A DNA stretch of 26,077 bases, taken from positions 1 to 26,077 of the forward strand of contig JAYPCW010000016.1 in NCBI GenBank assembly GCA_038124905.1, given 5' to 3'. The stretch's first letter is position 1. The number at the start of each line of letters is the position of its first letter. Below are positions 7,474 through 15,893 of the stretch, in pieces. Source of the DNA: ATZT02 sp038124905. GTDB lineage: Bacteria; Actinomycetota; Actinomycetes; S36-B12; UBA5976. The notes under the pieces were generated by a model, which was not told the origin of the DNA, did no database searches, and saw only the letters and a list, made by a program, of their open reading frames with translations. The position numbers and the translations under genes are program-made.

Positions 7474-8855
7474 AAATAAAACTCTTGTCCGTATGTTGGA
7501 GCTACTGTCTCCCACCCCAATTTGTCGTTTAGCTTCTTAGCAAAAGCTGCTGCTGCCGACTCTTCCCCGTGAACCACAAAAGCTTGGTCTGGTTTTTCAG
7601 GTAAATCGCCAAACCAATTAATTAATTCAGGAGTGTCTGCATGAACTGAATATCCTTCAATTTTTACTATGTCCGCTTTGACTGGGATCATTTCACCATG
7701 CATTTTTATCTCTTCAATTCCCGCCTCAAGTAGTGCACCGCGAGTTCCAACCGCTTGATAACCCACTAAGACTACAGAATTTAAAAAGTTTGGCAGCATA
7801 TTTTTTAAATGGTGAATCACTCTGCCGCCAGTTGCCATACCGCTTGCTGAAATTATTATTGATGGCGCTTTCAAATGATTTAATCTCATTGAATCTTCTC
7901 GGCTTCTAGCTTCATGCAAAGTTCCACTGTCAAAAATTTCTTCACCAATTTCAATTACTTCTGGTCGAATTTCGCCAGACTTATTTTCAACTGCATCGCG
8001 ATAATGCCTCAAGGCTGAAAGCGCCATCGGGGAGTCTAAATAGATATCAACTTTTGGAATCTTATTTGCTTGCATTAATTCACGGAGTTTTATTAAGAGA
8101 ACTTCTGTTCTATCTACAGCAAAAGCTGGAATCAAAACAGATCCACCACGATTTAAAGTTTTATTTATAGTTTGTTCTAATAATTCTCCAGAATCTTTGT
8201 GGTCCCGATCTCCATAAGTTGATTCTGTGACTATTAAATTAAATTTTTTCTTCGGTACAGGATCAGGGCGTAACAAAAGCGGATGATTATCTCGACCAAA
8301 ATCCCCAGTAAAGAGTATTGACTTATCATAAAAATCGAGTTCGACAAAAGCCGAGCCTAAGATGTGACCGGCCGGATGAAATTTTAAATTAATATTTGAA
8401 TTAATTTCAAAATCTGTTCTAAAAGGAACCGCTTGAAAAAGCTCAATGGTCCTAGCTACATCGTCGCTGTCATATAAAGGAAGTGGTTTTTTATGTTTTG
8501 AGTAACCTTTTTTTTCAGCATAGCTCGCATCTTCGACTTGGATCTGCGCTGAATCTTCAAGAATAATTTTTGCTAATTTTTCGGTATATCTAGTAAGTAA
8601 AATTTTTCCATTGAATCCCTGCTTAACTAACCTTGGTAAGTAACCGCAATGGTCTAGATGAGCGTGGCTGACTATTACATGTGAAATTTTCTTTGGGTCA
8701 ATAGGGAATGGCTCCCAGTTTTTTAATCTATATTCTTTTGGCCCCTGAAATAATCCTGCTTCGACCAAAATGTGCTCTTCACCAAAGCTGATTAAAAATT
8801 TACTGCCGGTAACGGTACCTGCTGCACCTAAAAAAGTTATTGAATAATTGCTCAA
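7470..8855 (-). CDS. Metallo-beta-lactamase/beta-CASP ribonuclease
   Basis: A 461-residue metal-dependent nuclease of the CPSF-73/TTHA0252 type, expected to process or degrade RNA in the cytoplasm. The N-terminal lactamase domain starts with FLGAAGTVTGSKFL; metal ligands are in HAHLDH (64-69), HPAGHILGSAF and FTGDFGRD. The inserted beta-CASP domain carries TESTYGDRDH and the SASGMATGGRVIHHL block, and the RMMBL-type end has GYSVHADTPELINWF and the last ligand in VVHGEE. It lacks the C-terminal domain of RNase J. The start is TTG at 8855, 3 bp after the stop of the DUF5522 gene, and no better start exists. It is the last gene of the minus-strand series and ends in a 4-bp overlap with the convergent TrmH gene. 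Confidence 0.93.
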   Translation of the reverse strand: MSNYSITFLGAAGTVTGSKFLISFGEEHILVEAGLFQGPKEYRLKNWEPFPIDPKKISHVIVSHAHLDHCGYLPRLVKQGFNGKILLTRYTEKLAKIILEDSAQIQVEDASYAEKKGYSKHKKPLPLYDSDDVARTIELFQAVPFRTDFEINSNINLKFHPAGHILGSAFVELDFYDKSILFTGDFGRDNHPLLLRPDPVPKKKFNLIVTESTYGDRDHKDSGELLEQTINKTLNRGGSVLIPAFAVDRTEVLLIKLRELMQANKIPKVDIYLDSPMALSALRHYRDAVENKSGEIRPEVIEIGEEIFDSGTLHEARSREDSMRLNHLKAPSIIISASGMATGGRVIHHLKNMLPNFLNSVVLVGYQAVGTRGALLEAGIEEIKMHGEMIPVKADIVKIEGYSVHADTPELINWFGDLPEKPDQAFVVHGEESAAAAFAKKLNDKLGWETVAPTYGQEFYF

Positions 8856-8858
8856 TTT

Positions 8859-9104
8859 TTATTCACTAGTTTGATATGGACAGTGGCGACATAATTGATC
8901 ACAACAAAAACCTCTATCAGCATGAAATTTCGCAGTTAGTACCTGAAATCCAGATTTAGGATCCTTATATTCATCTAGGCCTGCCTGAATCGCTTCTGCG
9001 TGCAGTTGCAAAATTTGCTCTCGAAATGGATCATCAATTTTTAATCTTTTTGCACTCGGCTCTGTTAGGCGTCTATTAGCCAGCGTCTTTCTAGCTTCGG
9101 TCAT
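8859..9104 (-). CDS. DUF5522 cysteine-motif protein
   Basis: An 81-residue protein ending in GFCCDQLCRHCPYQ, the signature of DUF5522: Cys67, Cys68, Cys72 and Cys75 in a CC-x3-C-x2-C arrangement that could bind zinc or an iron-sulfur cluster. The middle (YKDPKSGFQVLTAKFHADRG) also matches the family. No function is established. Its ATG overlaps the TGA of glcF (ATGA), so it is translationally coupled to the iron-sulfur subunit gene, and the beta-CASP gene follows after 3 bp. A small cysteine-rich protein coupled to an FeS protein could be a metal or cluster partner, but that is speculation. Confidence 0.85.
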   Translation of the reverse strand: MTEARKTLANRRLTEPSAKRLKIDDPFREQILQLHAEAIQAGLDEYKDPKSGFQVLTAKFHADRGFCCDQLCRHCPYQTSE

Positions 9105-10165
9105 TGGGGATCCTTGATGTTTAAACTCATTTGCATTAACTCTACGATAGAAATCACTTTTGGACCCTTTTTAATGTTGGTTTTCATTTGCCTTTGACAG
9201 CCCGGATTAACAGTTACTAGGTAGTCAAGATTTAATTTTGCGATCTCTATTTTTTTCTTTTCTACCACCTTTTTACTATCTTTAGGCCTCACCAAAGAGT
9301 AGGAGCCGGCGGCACCACAACATTCGCTTGCAAATGGAACTTCCTGATACTCCCCAATTCTTTTCAGAATCTCTCTTGGTTCTTTAAATACTCCAAGACC
9401 ATTTCTTAGATGGCAAGAATCTTGTAGGCCAATTCTTATTTTTTTATCATTTTTAAAAATCGGCTTTAAAGTGTCCAGCAATTCTTTCTGATAAAAAAAC
9501 TGTGAAACCTCTTTAACTCTGTCTTTACCAAGAACATCACTTAAGTGGGCTGCGCAACCTCCGCTTGTGGTGAGTATTGTTCCAGGCAAACGACGACCTA
9601 ATTCTCTTGCTAATTCCTTGCCTTTTTCGAGTTCGCCATTATGAGCATGTAAGGCGCCACAACAGCCTTGATTTGGTTCTAAGGAAACTTCTTTGAAGAC
9701 ATCGAGTGTGGATTTACTTACTGCTGGGAACAGCCCTCGTTCGAAACAACCCATCATTAAATCAACTTCACTGTTATTTCTCTTCTTAAAATTTCTTAAA
9801 TTGAAAAAACCCAACATTCTCACCAAAAATTTGTTGCTTGCTACAAATAACAGCAACTTGACAATCTTAGGACGATTTTTACCCTGCCAAGCCGCATCCC
9901 GCCACTCCTCTAACATGTGGCCATACTCAACACCAGCAGGGCAGACAACTTCACAAGCACGACAACCTAAGCAATAAGAGGATTCTTCTAGGGATTCAAA
10001 AAGAGATAGTTCACCTTTTTGAACCGCCCGCATAATATTGATTCTTCCCCTTGGTGAAGAAGACTCATCTTTTGTAATTTGATATGTCGGGCAAACTGGT
10101 AAGCAATATCCGCAAGAGATACATCTATCTAATAAATTTTGGCTAAATACGTTGTCGTCGCTCAT
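9101..10165 (-). CDS. glcF: Glycolate oxidase iron-sulfur subunit (GlcF-like)
   Basis: A 354-residue ferredoxin-plus-CCG protein that passes electrons from the FAD subunit to the membrane quinone pool. Two [4Fe-4S] motifs are complete: Cys15/18/21/25 (CISCGYCLPVCP) and Cys65/68/71/75 (CLGCRACEVVCP). Two CCG modules follow, with GCCGALHAHNGE and ECCGAAGSYS, which in this family hold another cluster and give the contact to the partner. The length is slightly below E. coli GlcF (about 400). Its ATG overlaps the glcD stop (ATGA), and the next gene is coupled the same way. Related two-subunit enzymes oxidise D-lactate or other 2-hydroxyacids, so glycolate is the likeliest but not the only substrate. 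Confidence 0.9.
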   Translation of the reverse strand: MSDDNVFSQNLLDRCISCGYCLPVCPTYQITKDESSSPRGRINIMRAVQKGELSLFESLEESSYCLGCRACEVVCPAGVEYGHMLEEWRDAAWQGKNRPKIVKLLLFVASNKFLVRMLGFFNLRNFKKRNNSEVDLMMGCFERGLFPAVSKSTLDVFKEVSLEPNQGCCGALHAHNGELEKGKELARELGRRLPGTILTTSGGCAAHLSDVLGKDRVKEVSQFFYQKELLDTLKPIFKNDKKIRIGLQDSCHLRNGLGVFKEPREILKRIGEYQEVPFASECCGAAGSYSLVRPKDSKKVVEKKKIEIAKLNLDYLVTVNPGCQRQMKTNIKKGPKVISIVELMQMSLNIKDPQ

Positions 10166-11529
10166 GATCCGAGCTTTCCTGGATTCAATATTCCATTTGG
10201 GTCAAAAGTTTTTTTAACCCGACGCAACACTTCCATTTGAGTTTTACCAAGTCGAGCCTCTAGATACGGCAATTTTGCCGCACCAACACCATGCTCACCT
10301 GTAATAGTGCCGCCTAGCTCGATCGCTAAATTAAATATTTCTGCAAGGGCGCTGTGTGCTGCTGCTACTTCTTCAGGTTGATTCTTATCGACCACAATCG
10401 TCGGGTGCAAGTTTCCATCACCTGCATGACCAAAGGTTCCAATTACAATCTTGTATTTTTTGGCAATTTCTTCGATTTTTTTAACAGCCAAAGGAAGCAT
10501 CGGTCTACTAACAGATATGTCTTCTAAAATACTCAAAGATTTTAATCTTGCTAAAGAAGGTAGTGAACACCTTCTTGCTTCAAGTAATGCATCTGCTTCT
10601 GCTATATCTTTAGCACGAGTTACGCTGATATTTCCTTGAGTCTCCTGACAAATTCGAGCCATCTGAGCAGTGTTTAACTCTGCGGTGTGCTCATCTCCAT
10701 CGTCGCCAAATAAAAGTAATGCTCCAGCGGTGCGATTCAAGCCTAAGTTTGCATAATCTTCTACAGAATTTATGCATACGTTGTCTAAAAATTCTAAAGT
10801 TGCTGGCAATATTCCACTAGCAACTATTTCTTCAACAGCTAAAGCAGCATTTTCAAGAGAGTCAAAGTAAGAAACCCCATATTTAGAAAACTGCGGACGA
10901 GGTCGTAATGAGACAGTGGCTTCAGTTATCACGCCCAAAGTCCCTTCACTGCCAACAAAAAGTCTGGTTAGGTCGTAGCCAGCAACGTCTTTTACGAGCC
11001 TGCCTCCAGTTTTTATTACTTCGCCAGTACCCAAGACAATTTCTAAACCTAAAACATAATTTCTAGTTACTCCATATTTCAAACCACGTAACCCTCCCGC
11101 ACATGTTGAAATATTGCCCCCAATTGTTGACACATTTCGTGATCCTGGATCAGGTGGATACATCAAGTCAATTTGCGCGGCAGCCAAATCAAGTTCTAAG
11201 GTATTCACTGCTGGTTGTACTACCGCCAACATTTCACTCTTGGAAACCTCAAGAATTTTATTCATTTTTGATAGCGCTAAGACAATCCCGCCAGAAGTTG
11301 GCACAGTTGCAGCGCATAAATTGCTTCCTGCGCCTCGAGCAATTACCGGAACATTTTTTTCGTTTGCGAACTTAATAACTTTTACAACATCATCTGTTGA
11401 CTCTGCTAGTACCACAGCATCTGGCTGTCCCTGAAATTCTGGAGTTGCGTCCTTTGAATAAGTTTCAAGCGATACTGCATCTACTTTTACTTTTTCAGCA
11501 CCCAATAAGGCTATAAGTTCATTAACCAT
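10162..11529 (-). CDS. glcD: FAD-linked oxidase, glycolate oxidase subunit GlcD-like
   Basis: A 455-residue flavoprotein of the PCMH/VAO fold that oxidises a 2-hydroxyacid (glycolate to glyoxylate, or D-lactate to pyruvate). FAD-binding elements are ARGAGSNL (64-71), PPDPGSRNVSTIGGNISTC (125-143) and DVAGYDLTRLFVGSEGTLG (181-199). The C-terminal substrate cap carries GTFGHAGDGNLHP with His368 and His375, and GEHGVG (411-416), all as in GlcD. No GlcE gene follows, so the enzyme here would be a GlcD-GlcF pair. It starts at ATG 11529, 21 bp after glpD, and is coupled to glcF by ATGA. The context of glpD and glcF points to feeding electrons from algal exudates into respiration. Confidence 0.92.
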   Translation of the reverse strand: MVNELIALLGAEKVKVDAVSLETYSKDATPEFQGQPDAVVLAESTDDVVKVIKFANEKNVPVIARGAGSNLCAATVPTSGGIVLALSKMNKILEVSKSEMLAVVQPAVNTLELDLAAAQIDLMYPPDPGSRNVSTIGGNISTCAGGLRGLKYGVTRNYVLGLEIVLGTGEVIKTGGRLVKDVAGYDLTRLFVGSEGTLGVITEATVSLRPRPQFSKYGVSYFDSLENAALAVEEIVASGILPATLEFLDNVCINSVEDYANLGLNRTAGALLLFGDDGDEHTAELNTAQMARICQETQGNISVTRAKDIAEADALLEARRCSLPSLARLKSLSILEDISVSRPMLPLAVKKIEEIAKKYKIVIGTFGHAGDGNLHPTIVVDKNQPEEVAAAHSALAEIFNLAIELGGTITGEHGVGAAKLPYLEARLGKTQMEVLRRVKKTFDPNGILNPGKLGS

Positions 11530-11550
11530 TTCACTTAAAACTTAGCCTAT

Positions 11551-13110
11551 TTATGATTTTAGGGTTTCAAGCACTTCTTGAATAAGTTTATTTTCCTTAA
11601 TTTCCTCTTTGGTTCTTAATAGCCTTAACGGGGTTCGACGCCGCAATAGATCATCTGGCTTTACAACATCTTCTTTCTGCACCATGTATAAAAGTTCCCC
11701 TTTTGTGAAATCTAGCCCTTCAAAAATTATTTCTGCGTTTGATTTGTCTTCACGCCATAATTCTAAAATTTGCTCGATGTCTGAACCGTGTCTCCGAATT
11801 AATCCCGCTAAAACGGTTTTAGCTAACTTCGGATTCTTAGGCCAATATTCACTTACTTCGCTATAAAAATTACTAGATTTTAAATCTAAATCTTCGCCGT
11901 ACCATTTTCTATTTCTTATTTCTTTAATTCCTAATTTTTTAACTAAATCCGAGACTTCTTCTCCTACATTTATGCAATCGGTGAGCTTTCCCCCAAATAT
12001 CGTGATCATGTGCTTTTTCTTATCTAATTCAATTTCATGCTTTCTTGAAAGCGATGTCCAATCTTGATCTTTTACATCATCTTTTTTCTTGACTACTAAA
12101 GGCCTAACGCCAGACCGCTCAGAAATAATGTCTGCTTTTGTTAGTGGTTTTTCCAATTCTAAGCATCTGTTAGCTTGTTCAAGAACAAATTCACGATCTA
12201 CCTCAGTTACTTCATTTGTTGGATTATTAACTCGTGTGTCGGTGGTTCCGATAACACTTCTATCGTGCATCGGAATAACGTAAAAAAGTCTTTGATCATC
12301 ATCAAAAAAAGCCATGACATGCTCGTGGTCCGTAAGTTTTGGTACAACCAAATGAATACCTTTAGATAAAGCAAGAGTATGTTTTGTGCTTATTTCTAAT
12401 GACTTATTGAATTCGCTTGCAAAAGGGCCGGTTGCATTTATTAGTACTTTGGCCTTAATTTTGTTTTCATCCAGAGTTATTTGGTCTTTTAGAGTTAATT
12501 CCCAGCCTGATTCATTATTTTTAGCCTGCAACATTTCTACATAGTTCAAGCAAACTGCACCATATTTTTTAGCAGACTTAATAAATTCCCAAACAAATCG
12601 AGAATCATTGTCTAAAAGTAGAGCGTCATCATATTGAACCGCACCTTTTAATCCCTCGGTACTAATTAAAGGTTCGTGCTCTTTAGCTCCTTCTTTTGAA
12701 TAAACCTCTGGCGCTTTAGTCTTAAATCTGCCTAGAATCCAATATAAACTCGCACCAAAAAAGCCGAGCGCCTTACCAAAAGGTGCGGTAGGGCCTACCG
12801 TGGCAAAAAAAGATGTAGCTTTAATTCGATTTGGAAATGCTCGCATTAATTCATTTCGAGATCCACACAATGCCCAAACTAAAGGAACTTCGTAGGTTTG
12901 TAGGTATTTAATCCCACCCCAGACCATATTTGAAGATTCCTGACTAGTAAAACTTGCAAAGTCATTTTTTTCAACCAAAATAACTTTTACACCACGCGCT
13001 GAGAGAATCGCAGCAGACACAGCTCCATTTATGCCACCACCGACAATAGCTACATCGAATTCCGCCTGAGCCATTTTTTCAAAATACACATCTCTATTTG
13101 TTTGTTTCAT
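11551..13110 (-). CDS. glpD: Glycerol-3-phosphate dehydrogenase, FAD-dependent
   Basis: A 519-residue flavoprotein that oxidises sn-glycerol 3-phosphate to dihydroxyacetone phosphate and reduces quinone at the membrane. It has the dinucleotide loop VGGGINGA (23-30), the GlpD-type ESSNMVWGGIKYLQTYE region, RIKATSFFATVGP, the FYVIPMHDRSVIGTTDT and SGVRPLV blocks, and the GGKLTDCINVGEEV segment near the C-terminus, followed by the usual helical cap with the RRRTPLRLL motif. Length is normal for aerobic GlpD. The start ATG at 13110 lies 6 bp after the carbonic anhydrase stop and glcD follows 21 bp downstream, so all are probably one transcript. No glpK or glpF is seen nearby, so the substrate would come from lipid turnover or uptake encoded elsewhere. 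Confidence 0.94.
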   Translation of the reverse strand: MKQTNRDVYFEKMAQAEFDVAIVGGGINGAVSAAILSARGVKVILVEKNDFASFTSQESSNMVWGGIKYLQTYEVPLVWALCGSRNELMRAFPNRIKATSFFATVGPTAPFGKALGFFGASLYWILGRFKTKAPEVYSKEGAKEHEPLISTEGLKGAVQYDDALLLDNDSRFVWEFIKSAKKYGAVCLNYVEMLQAKNNESGWELTLKDQITLDENKIKAKVLINATGPFASEFNKSLEISTKHTLALSKGIHLVVPKLTDHEHVMAFFDDDQRLFYVIPMHDRSVIGTTDTRVNNPTNEVTEVDREFVLEQANRCLELEKPLTKADIISERSGVRPLVVKKKDDVKDQDWTSLSRKHEIELDKKKHMITIFGGKLTDCINVGEEVSDLVKKLGIKEIRNRKWYGEDLDLKSSNFYSEVSEYWPKNPKLAKTVLAGLIRRHGSDIEQILELWREDKSNAEIIFEGLDFTKGELLYMVQKEDVVKPDDLLRRRTPLRLLRTKEEIKENKLIQEVLETLKS

Positions 13111-13116
13111 TACACA

Positions 13117-13629
13117 CTAACTATCTATTAATTCCAAGGCGCCGTTCGTAACGTTATAAATTGCACCAGCAACTGCTACATTTTTTGCCAAAAATGGAAA
13201 AGATCTGATTCTTGTTATATCCATTTTAAGCGCTTCTTTTTGGTTAGTAACTGTTCTAAATTCTAAACTTCTGGTATCTACTTGATACTTATCTAAAATA
13301 CGCTTATGTATTTCAACTTCTTCGCTAGTAGCCATAGCGCAATCGGTATGGGGCATAACTAAAATTCTTTTAACATTTAATAAATAACTAGCTAAAACCA
13401 AAGTTCTAAGTACATCTTCAGTAACTCGAGCTCCAGCATTTCTCAAAATCTTCACGTCACCTGATTTCATACCTACAACAGCTAGCGGATCGATTCTCGA
13501 ATCAATGCAAGTTACTATCGCCAATTCTTTAACGGCAAGCCCTGAGAGAGAATTAAAGCTAAAATTATTTTGATATGCTTTATTAGAATTAATAATGTCA
13601 GAAAATATCTCATTTATAGAACTAGCCAT
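13117..13629 (-). CDS. Beta-carbonic anhydrase
   Basis: A 170-residue zinc enzyme that interconverts CO2 and bicarbonate. Zinc ligands are readable: Cys41 and the Asp43-Arg45 dyad in CIDSRID, then His94 and Cys97 in HTDCAM. The conserved RNAGARV (63-69) lies between them. It is one of the short actinobacterial beta-class forms, with no signal peptide, so it acts in the cytoplasm, probably to supply bicarbonate for carboxylases. The ATG at 13629 follows the TauE/SafE gene by 33 bp and the gene ends 6 bp before glpD, so it links the transporter pair to the oxidation genes on one strand. Nothing in the sequence shows regulation. Confidence 0.92.
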   Translation of the reverse strand: MASSINEIFSDIINSNKAYQNNFSFNSLSGLAVKELAIVTCIDSRIDPLAVVGMKSGDVKILRNAGARVTEDVLRTLVLASYLLNVKRILVMPHTDCAMATSEEVEIHKRILDKYQVDTRSLEFRTVTNQKEALKMDITRIRSFPFLAKNVAVAGAIYNVTNGALELIDS

Positions 13630-13662
13630 ATTTTGAGTAGTATATCGTAAATATTAAGATCT

Positions 13663-14445
13663 TTAGAGAAGTCCAAAAATCAAGACTAACCCAGTTATTA
13701 GCAGGAATCCAGAAACCGCAAACTGAACAATTCTCAAAGTGACACTTTTCAATAAACGCTTGCCAATAACTGCGCCTAAAATTCCTCCTATAATCGCAGC
13801 GATTACCAAATCTCTAGTGCCTGAATCACTAATCGACTGCAGATTGAATAACGCAAAACCGTATACGCCTATTCGTAAAACATCCACCAATACTGCAATA
13901 GCAACACCAGTAGCAATGAAAACCTCTTTGCTCAATTCCAATTTGATTAAAAAAGCTGACCTGAGCGCTCCTTGATGACCGGATAGCCCGCCAAAAAAAC
14001 CAGAGATAGCTCCACCGACTGGGATCAATTTTGTTGCAAATGCTATTTTTTTAAAACTCGTAATTAATTCAAAAAGTGCAAAAAATATTATTAACAAACC
14101 GATAATGAGCTTGATGAGAGTAGTCTCGAAATTAAATTCTTTAATTTGCCAAGCAATTGTCTGCTCAAAACCTTCTAAAATAACTAAAAAATAGGCACCT
14201 AATAAAGATGCTAGCCCAGCAGGGATACCAAAAAGTAGAAAAATCCGATAGTTAATATCTTTATAAGTGATAAAAAGTTTAAAAAAATTATTTGTTAAAT
14301 GAACCACTGCAGTAGCGACAATCGCGAGCGATATAGGTAAAAATATTGCGAATGCTGGAAGAAGTATTGTTCCTAATCCAAAGCCTGTAAAAAAAGTTAA
14401 TGCCGAAGCAAAAAAGGAAATTAGACCAAGGACAGTTGTTTCTAT
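13663..14445 (-). CDS. TauE/SafE-family permease, apparently starting at ATA
   Basis: A membrane permease of the TauE/SafE (sulfite/organosulfonate exporter) family, about 260 residues and eight predicted membrane helices. The first standard start codon in frame is GTG at 14307, but that would remove the first 46 residues, which read as genuine family N-terminus: a helix around VLGLISFFASALTFF followed by GFGLGTILLPAF, the conserved first repeat. The frame is open up to a stop at 14455-14457 and contains no ATG, GTG or TTG before 14307. The ATA at 14445 overlaps the EamA stop as ATAG, and GAGGA lies 6 bp before it, exactly where a ribosome binding site should be. I therefore place the start there. 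A second repeat (IPVGGAISGFFGGLSGHQGALRSAF) is typical. Substrate is unknown. Confidence 0.85.
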   Translation of the reverse strand: METTVLGLISFFASALTFFTGFGLGTILLPAFAIFLPISLAIVATAVVHLTNNFFKLFITYKDINYRIFLLFGIPAGLASLLGAYFLVILEGFEQTIAWQIKEFNFETTLIKLIIGLLIIFFALFELITSFKKIAFATKLIPVGGAISGFFGGLSGHQGALRSAFLIKLELSKEVFIATGVAIAVLVDVLRIGVYGFALFNLQSISDSGTRDLVIAAIIGGILGAVIGKRLLKSVTLRIVQFAVSGFLLITGLVLIFGLL

Positions 14446-15338
14446 TTGAGTTCCTCACTGATTTCTGTGCGGAGCACTACGATCGCGCACCCTAGTAAAA
14501 TCAATACAATACCGGGGATAACTCCTAACGGCGGAGTTTGCCCTAACCACCAAAACGCTAAAATTGCCCCCACGGGCACTTCGAAAAATACAATTAACGA
14601 AACCACCGCTGGTGACACTCTTTTTAAAACACTGTTAAACATCGAATGACCCAATAATTGCGCACCAACTATTAATCCGAACACTATAAACCACTCAGAA
14701 ATCTGAAAGTTAAACATCTCGTCATCCAAAATTAAGACAACAGGCAATGCCACCAACGCACTAGCGAAATAAGCAACTGTTGTATAGCTAGCAGTTGATA
14801 CGGTTTCTCGAGCTTTAGCGCCAAACATTACATAGATAGCTGCAAGTGCAGCTCCAATTATTGCTGCAACATCACCTAAGAACGCTTGAATTGAAATTGA
14901 GAAGTCAACACCAGTGATAAGCAGTACTCCTAAAAAGGAAACAGTCATACCTACCCAAGCTTTTGTTGGTATGTGACTACCAAGTAATTTCAAAAAAAGT
15001 GCGGCAAAAATAGGTTGCAAGGCAGTTAAAGCAACTCCAGCCGCTACCGAGGTATATCGCATTGCAATAAAAAAACCAAAGAAATGTAAACCCAAAGCAA
15101 TTCCTGCTACAAAAGACCAACCCAAGCCACTTCTGTGCTCTTTAGCCCATTCTTTTTTTCTTAATGCCAGAGGCAAAGTTGCGATCGCACCACCCAAATT
15201 TCTCCAAAAAATTAATGCGGGAATAGGCATTGAACTCAAAGCAATTAGAGGGCCAGAAGTCCCAATTCCAAATACACCCACGACCATACGAAAAAAATCC
15301 GAGCCTTTAGGCATCTGAGTGTGGTTTTGCTGTCTCAA
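14442..15338 (-). CDS. EamA-family (DMT superfamily) transporter
   Basis: A 298-residue inner-membrane transporter of the drug/metabolite superfamily, with about ten helices in two EamA repeats (roughly 12-140 and 150-290). Family signs include GTSGPLIALSSMPIPALIFWRNLGGA, AMRYTSVAAGVALTALQPIFAALFLKLLG in repeat one and SVLKRVSPAVVSLIVFFEVPVGAILAFWWLGQTPP in repeat two. Such carriers usually export amino acids, nucleosides or other metabolites; the substrate cannot be read. The start is TTG at 15338, with AAGGGAT upstream; ATG 15314 is possible but lacks a ribosome binding site. Its stop overlaps the likely ATA start of the TauE/SafE gene, so two different exporters are coupled. It lies just past the terminator at 15384-15425, so a promoter should exist within 15339-15383. 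Confidence 0.9.
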   Translation of the reverse strand: MRQQNHTQMPKGSDFFRMVVGVFGIGTSGPLIALSSMPIPALIFWRNLGGAIATLPLALRKKEWAKEHRSGLGWSFVAGIALGLHFFGFFIAMRYTSVAAGVALTALQPIFAALFLKLLGSHIPTKAWVGMTVSFLGVLLITGVDFSISIQAFLGDVAAIIGAALAAIYVMFGAKARETVSTASYTTVAYFASALVALPVVLILDDEMFNFQISEWFIVFGLIVGAQLLGHSMFNSVLKRVSPAVVSLIVFFEVPVGAILAFWWLGQTPPLGVIPGIVLILLGCAIVVLRTEISEELK

Positions 15339-15383
15339 TTAAAGATCCCTTGCAATAAGTTTTGCAGTGAACCTAGCCTAGAT

Positions 15384-15425
15384 AAAAGAAAAGTGGAGCC
15401 TCTTTCGAGACTCCACTTTTCTTTT
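15384..15425 (-). terminator. Strong Rho-independent terminator
   Basis: Arms at 15384-15398 and 15411-15425 pair perfectly over 15 bp (core AAAAGTGGAG / CTCCACTTTT), with a further CTC/GAG inside around a TTTC loop. It begins 11 bp after the stop of the 136-residue membrane protein on the minus strand and is followed there by CTTTTCTTTTATC. A/T-rich flanks would allow termination in both directions. Confidence 0.85.
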
Positions 15426-15435
15426 CTGGGTTGTT

Positions 15436-15846
15436 TCAGGAAAGTTTCTTTGTCATCCCCAGCATGCTTGAGCCCAAAAGGACGAAAAGCAATCCAACAC
15501 CGACCACAAAGGCGGACAATCCAAAGGACACTACCGAAGTAAACAGCGATGCCCTTAAAAATGAACCGTTCATAGCCACCGCTCTTAGCGGATCTTCACG
15601 ATCCAATTCAGCGTAAGTTAAGCCATTTGTGCTATCTAAAGCATGCTTTTGAATTACCGCGGCTTGCGAATAGGCCGAAATAGGTCCATTCACTAGTTTG
15701 CCAGCTGCCATTGTGGCATCGCCGGAGACTGTAATTCGCTCCTCAGCCAAAGTAGAACTGACCATGGCATAACTCACAGTTCCTGCCACCATAAATACTG
15801 CACCCAGAACTATTGCAATATACGAAACAACCTTTTGAAATTGCAT
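15436..15846 (-). CDS. Actinobacterial two-helix membrane protein (misnamed 'LigA')
   Basis: A 136-residue protein with membrane helices at about 7-30 and 104-127 and an outer or periplasmic loop between. The pattern LAEERITVSGDA, then LTYAELDREDPLRAVAMNGSFLRASLFTSVV, is a family widespread in Actinobacteria that databases often call 'aromatic ring-opening dioxygenase LigA'. The sequence shows no iron-binding His/Glu site and is plainly not a dioxygenase; its function is unknown. The ATG at 15846 is preceded by a purine-rich site (GGAAAAGGGAT). It is a single-gene unit: a 171-bp upstream region with palindromes (15871-15893, 15954-15973, 15977-15990) and a strong terminator after it. That suggests separate and probably regulated expression. 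Confidence 0.8.
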   Translation of the reverse strand: MQFQKVVSYIAIVLGAVFMVAGTVSYAMVSSTLAEERITVSGDATMAAGKLVNGPISAYSQAAVIQKHALDSTNGLTYAELDREDPLRAVAMNGSFLRASLFTSVVSFGLSAFVVGVGLLFVLLGSSMLGMTKKLS

Positions 15847-15870
15847 TTTTTATCCCTTTTCCATATTTAA

Positions 15871-15893
15871 TATCAGAACTTTTGATCCTGATA
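15871..15893. promoter_or_regulatory. Inverted repeat in the leader of the LigA-like gene
   Basis: TATCAG and CTGATA arms, with one more pair possible inside, around an 11-nt centre. It ends about 25 bp before the start codon, just upstream of the ribosome binding site. It could be an operator or an mRNA leader hairpin; the sequence cannot say which. Confidence 0.35.

Noticed and set aside
13663..14307. TauE/SafE gene starting at GTG 14307
   Set aside because: This start would delete the conserved first membrane repeat; a better ribosome binding site and overlap exist at 14445.
15436..15846. Aromatic ring-opening dioxygenase LigA
   Set aside because: Two membrane helices and no metal-binding residues; the name is a database error.
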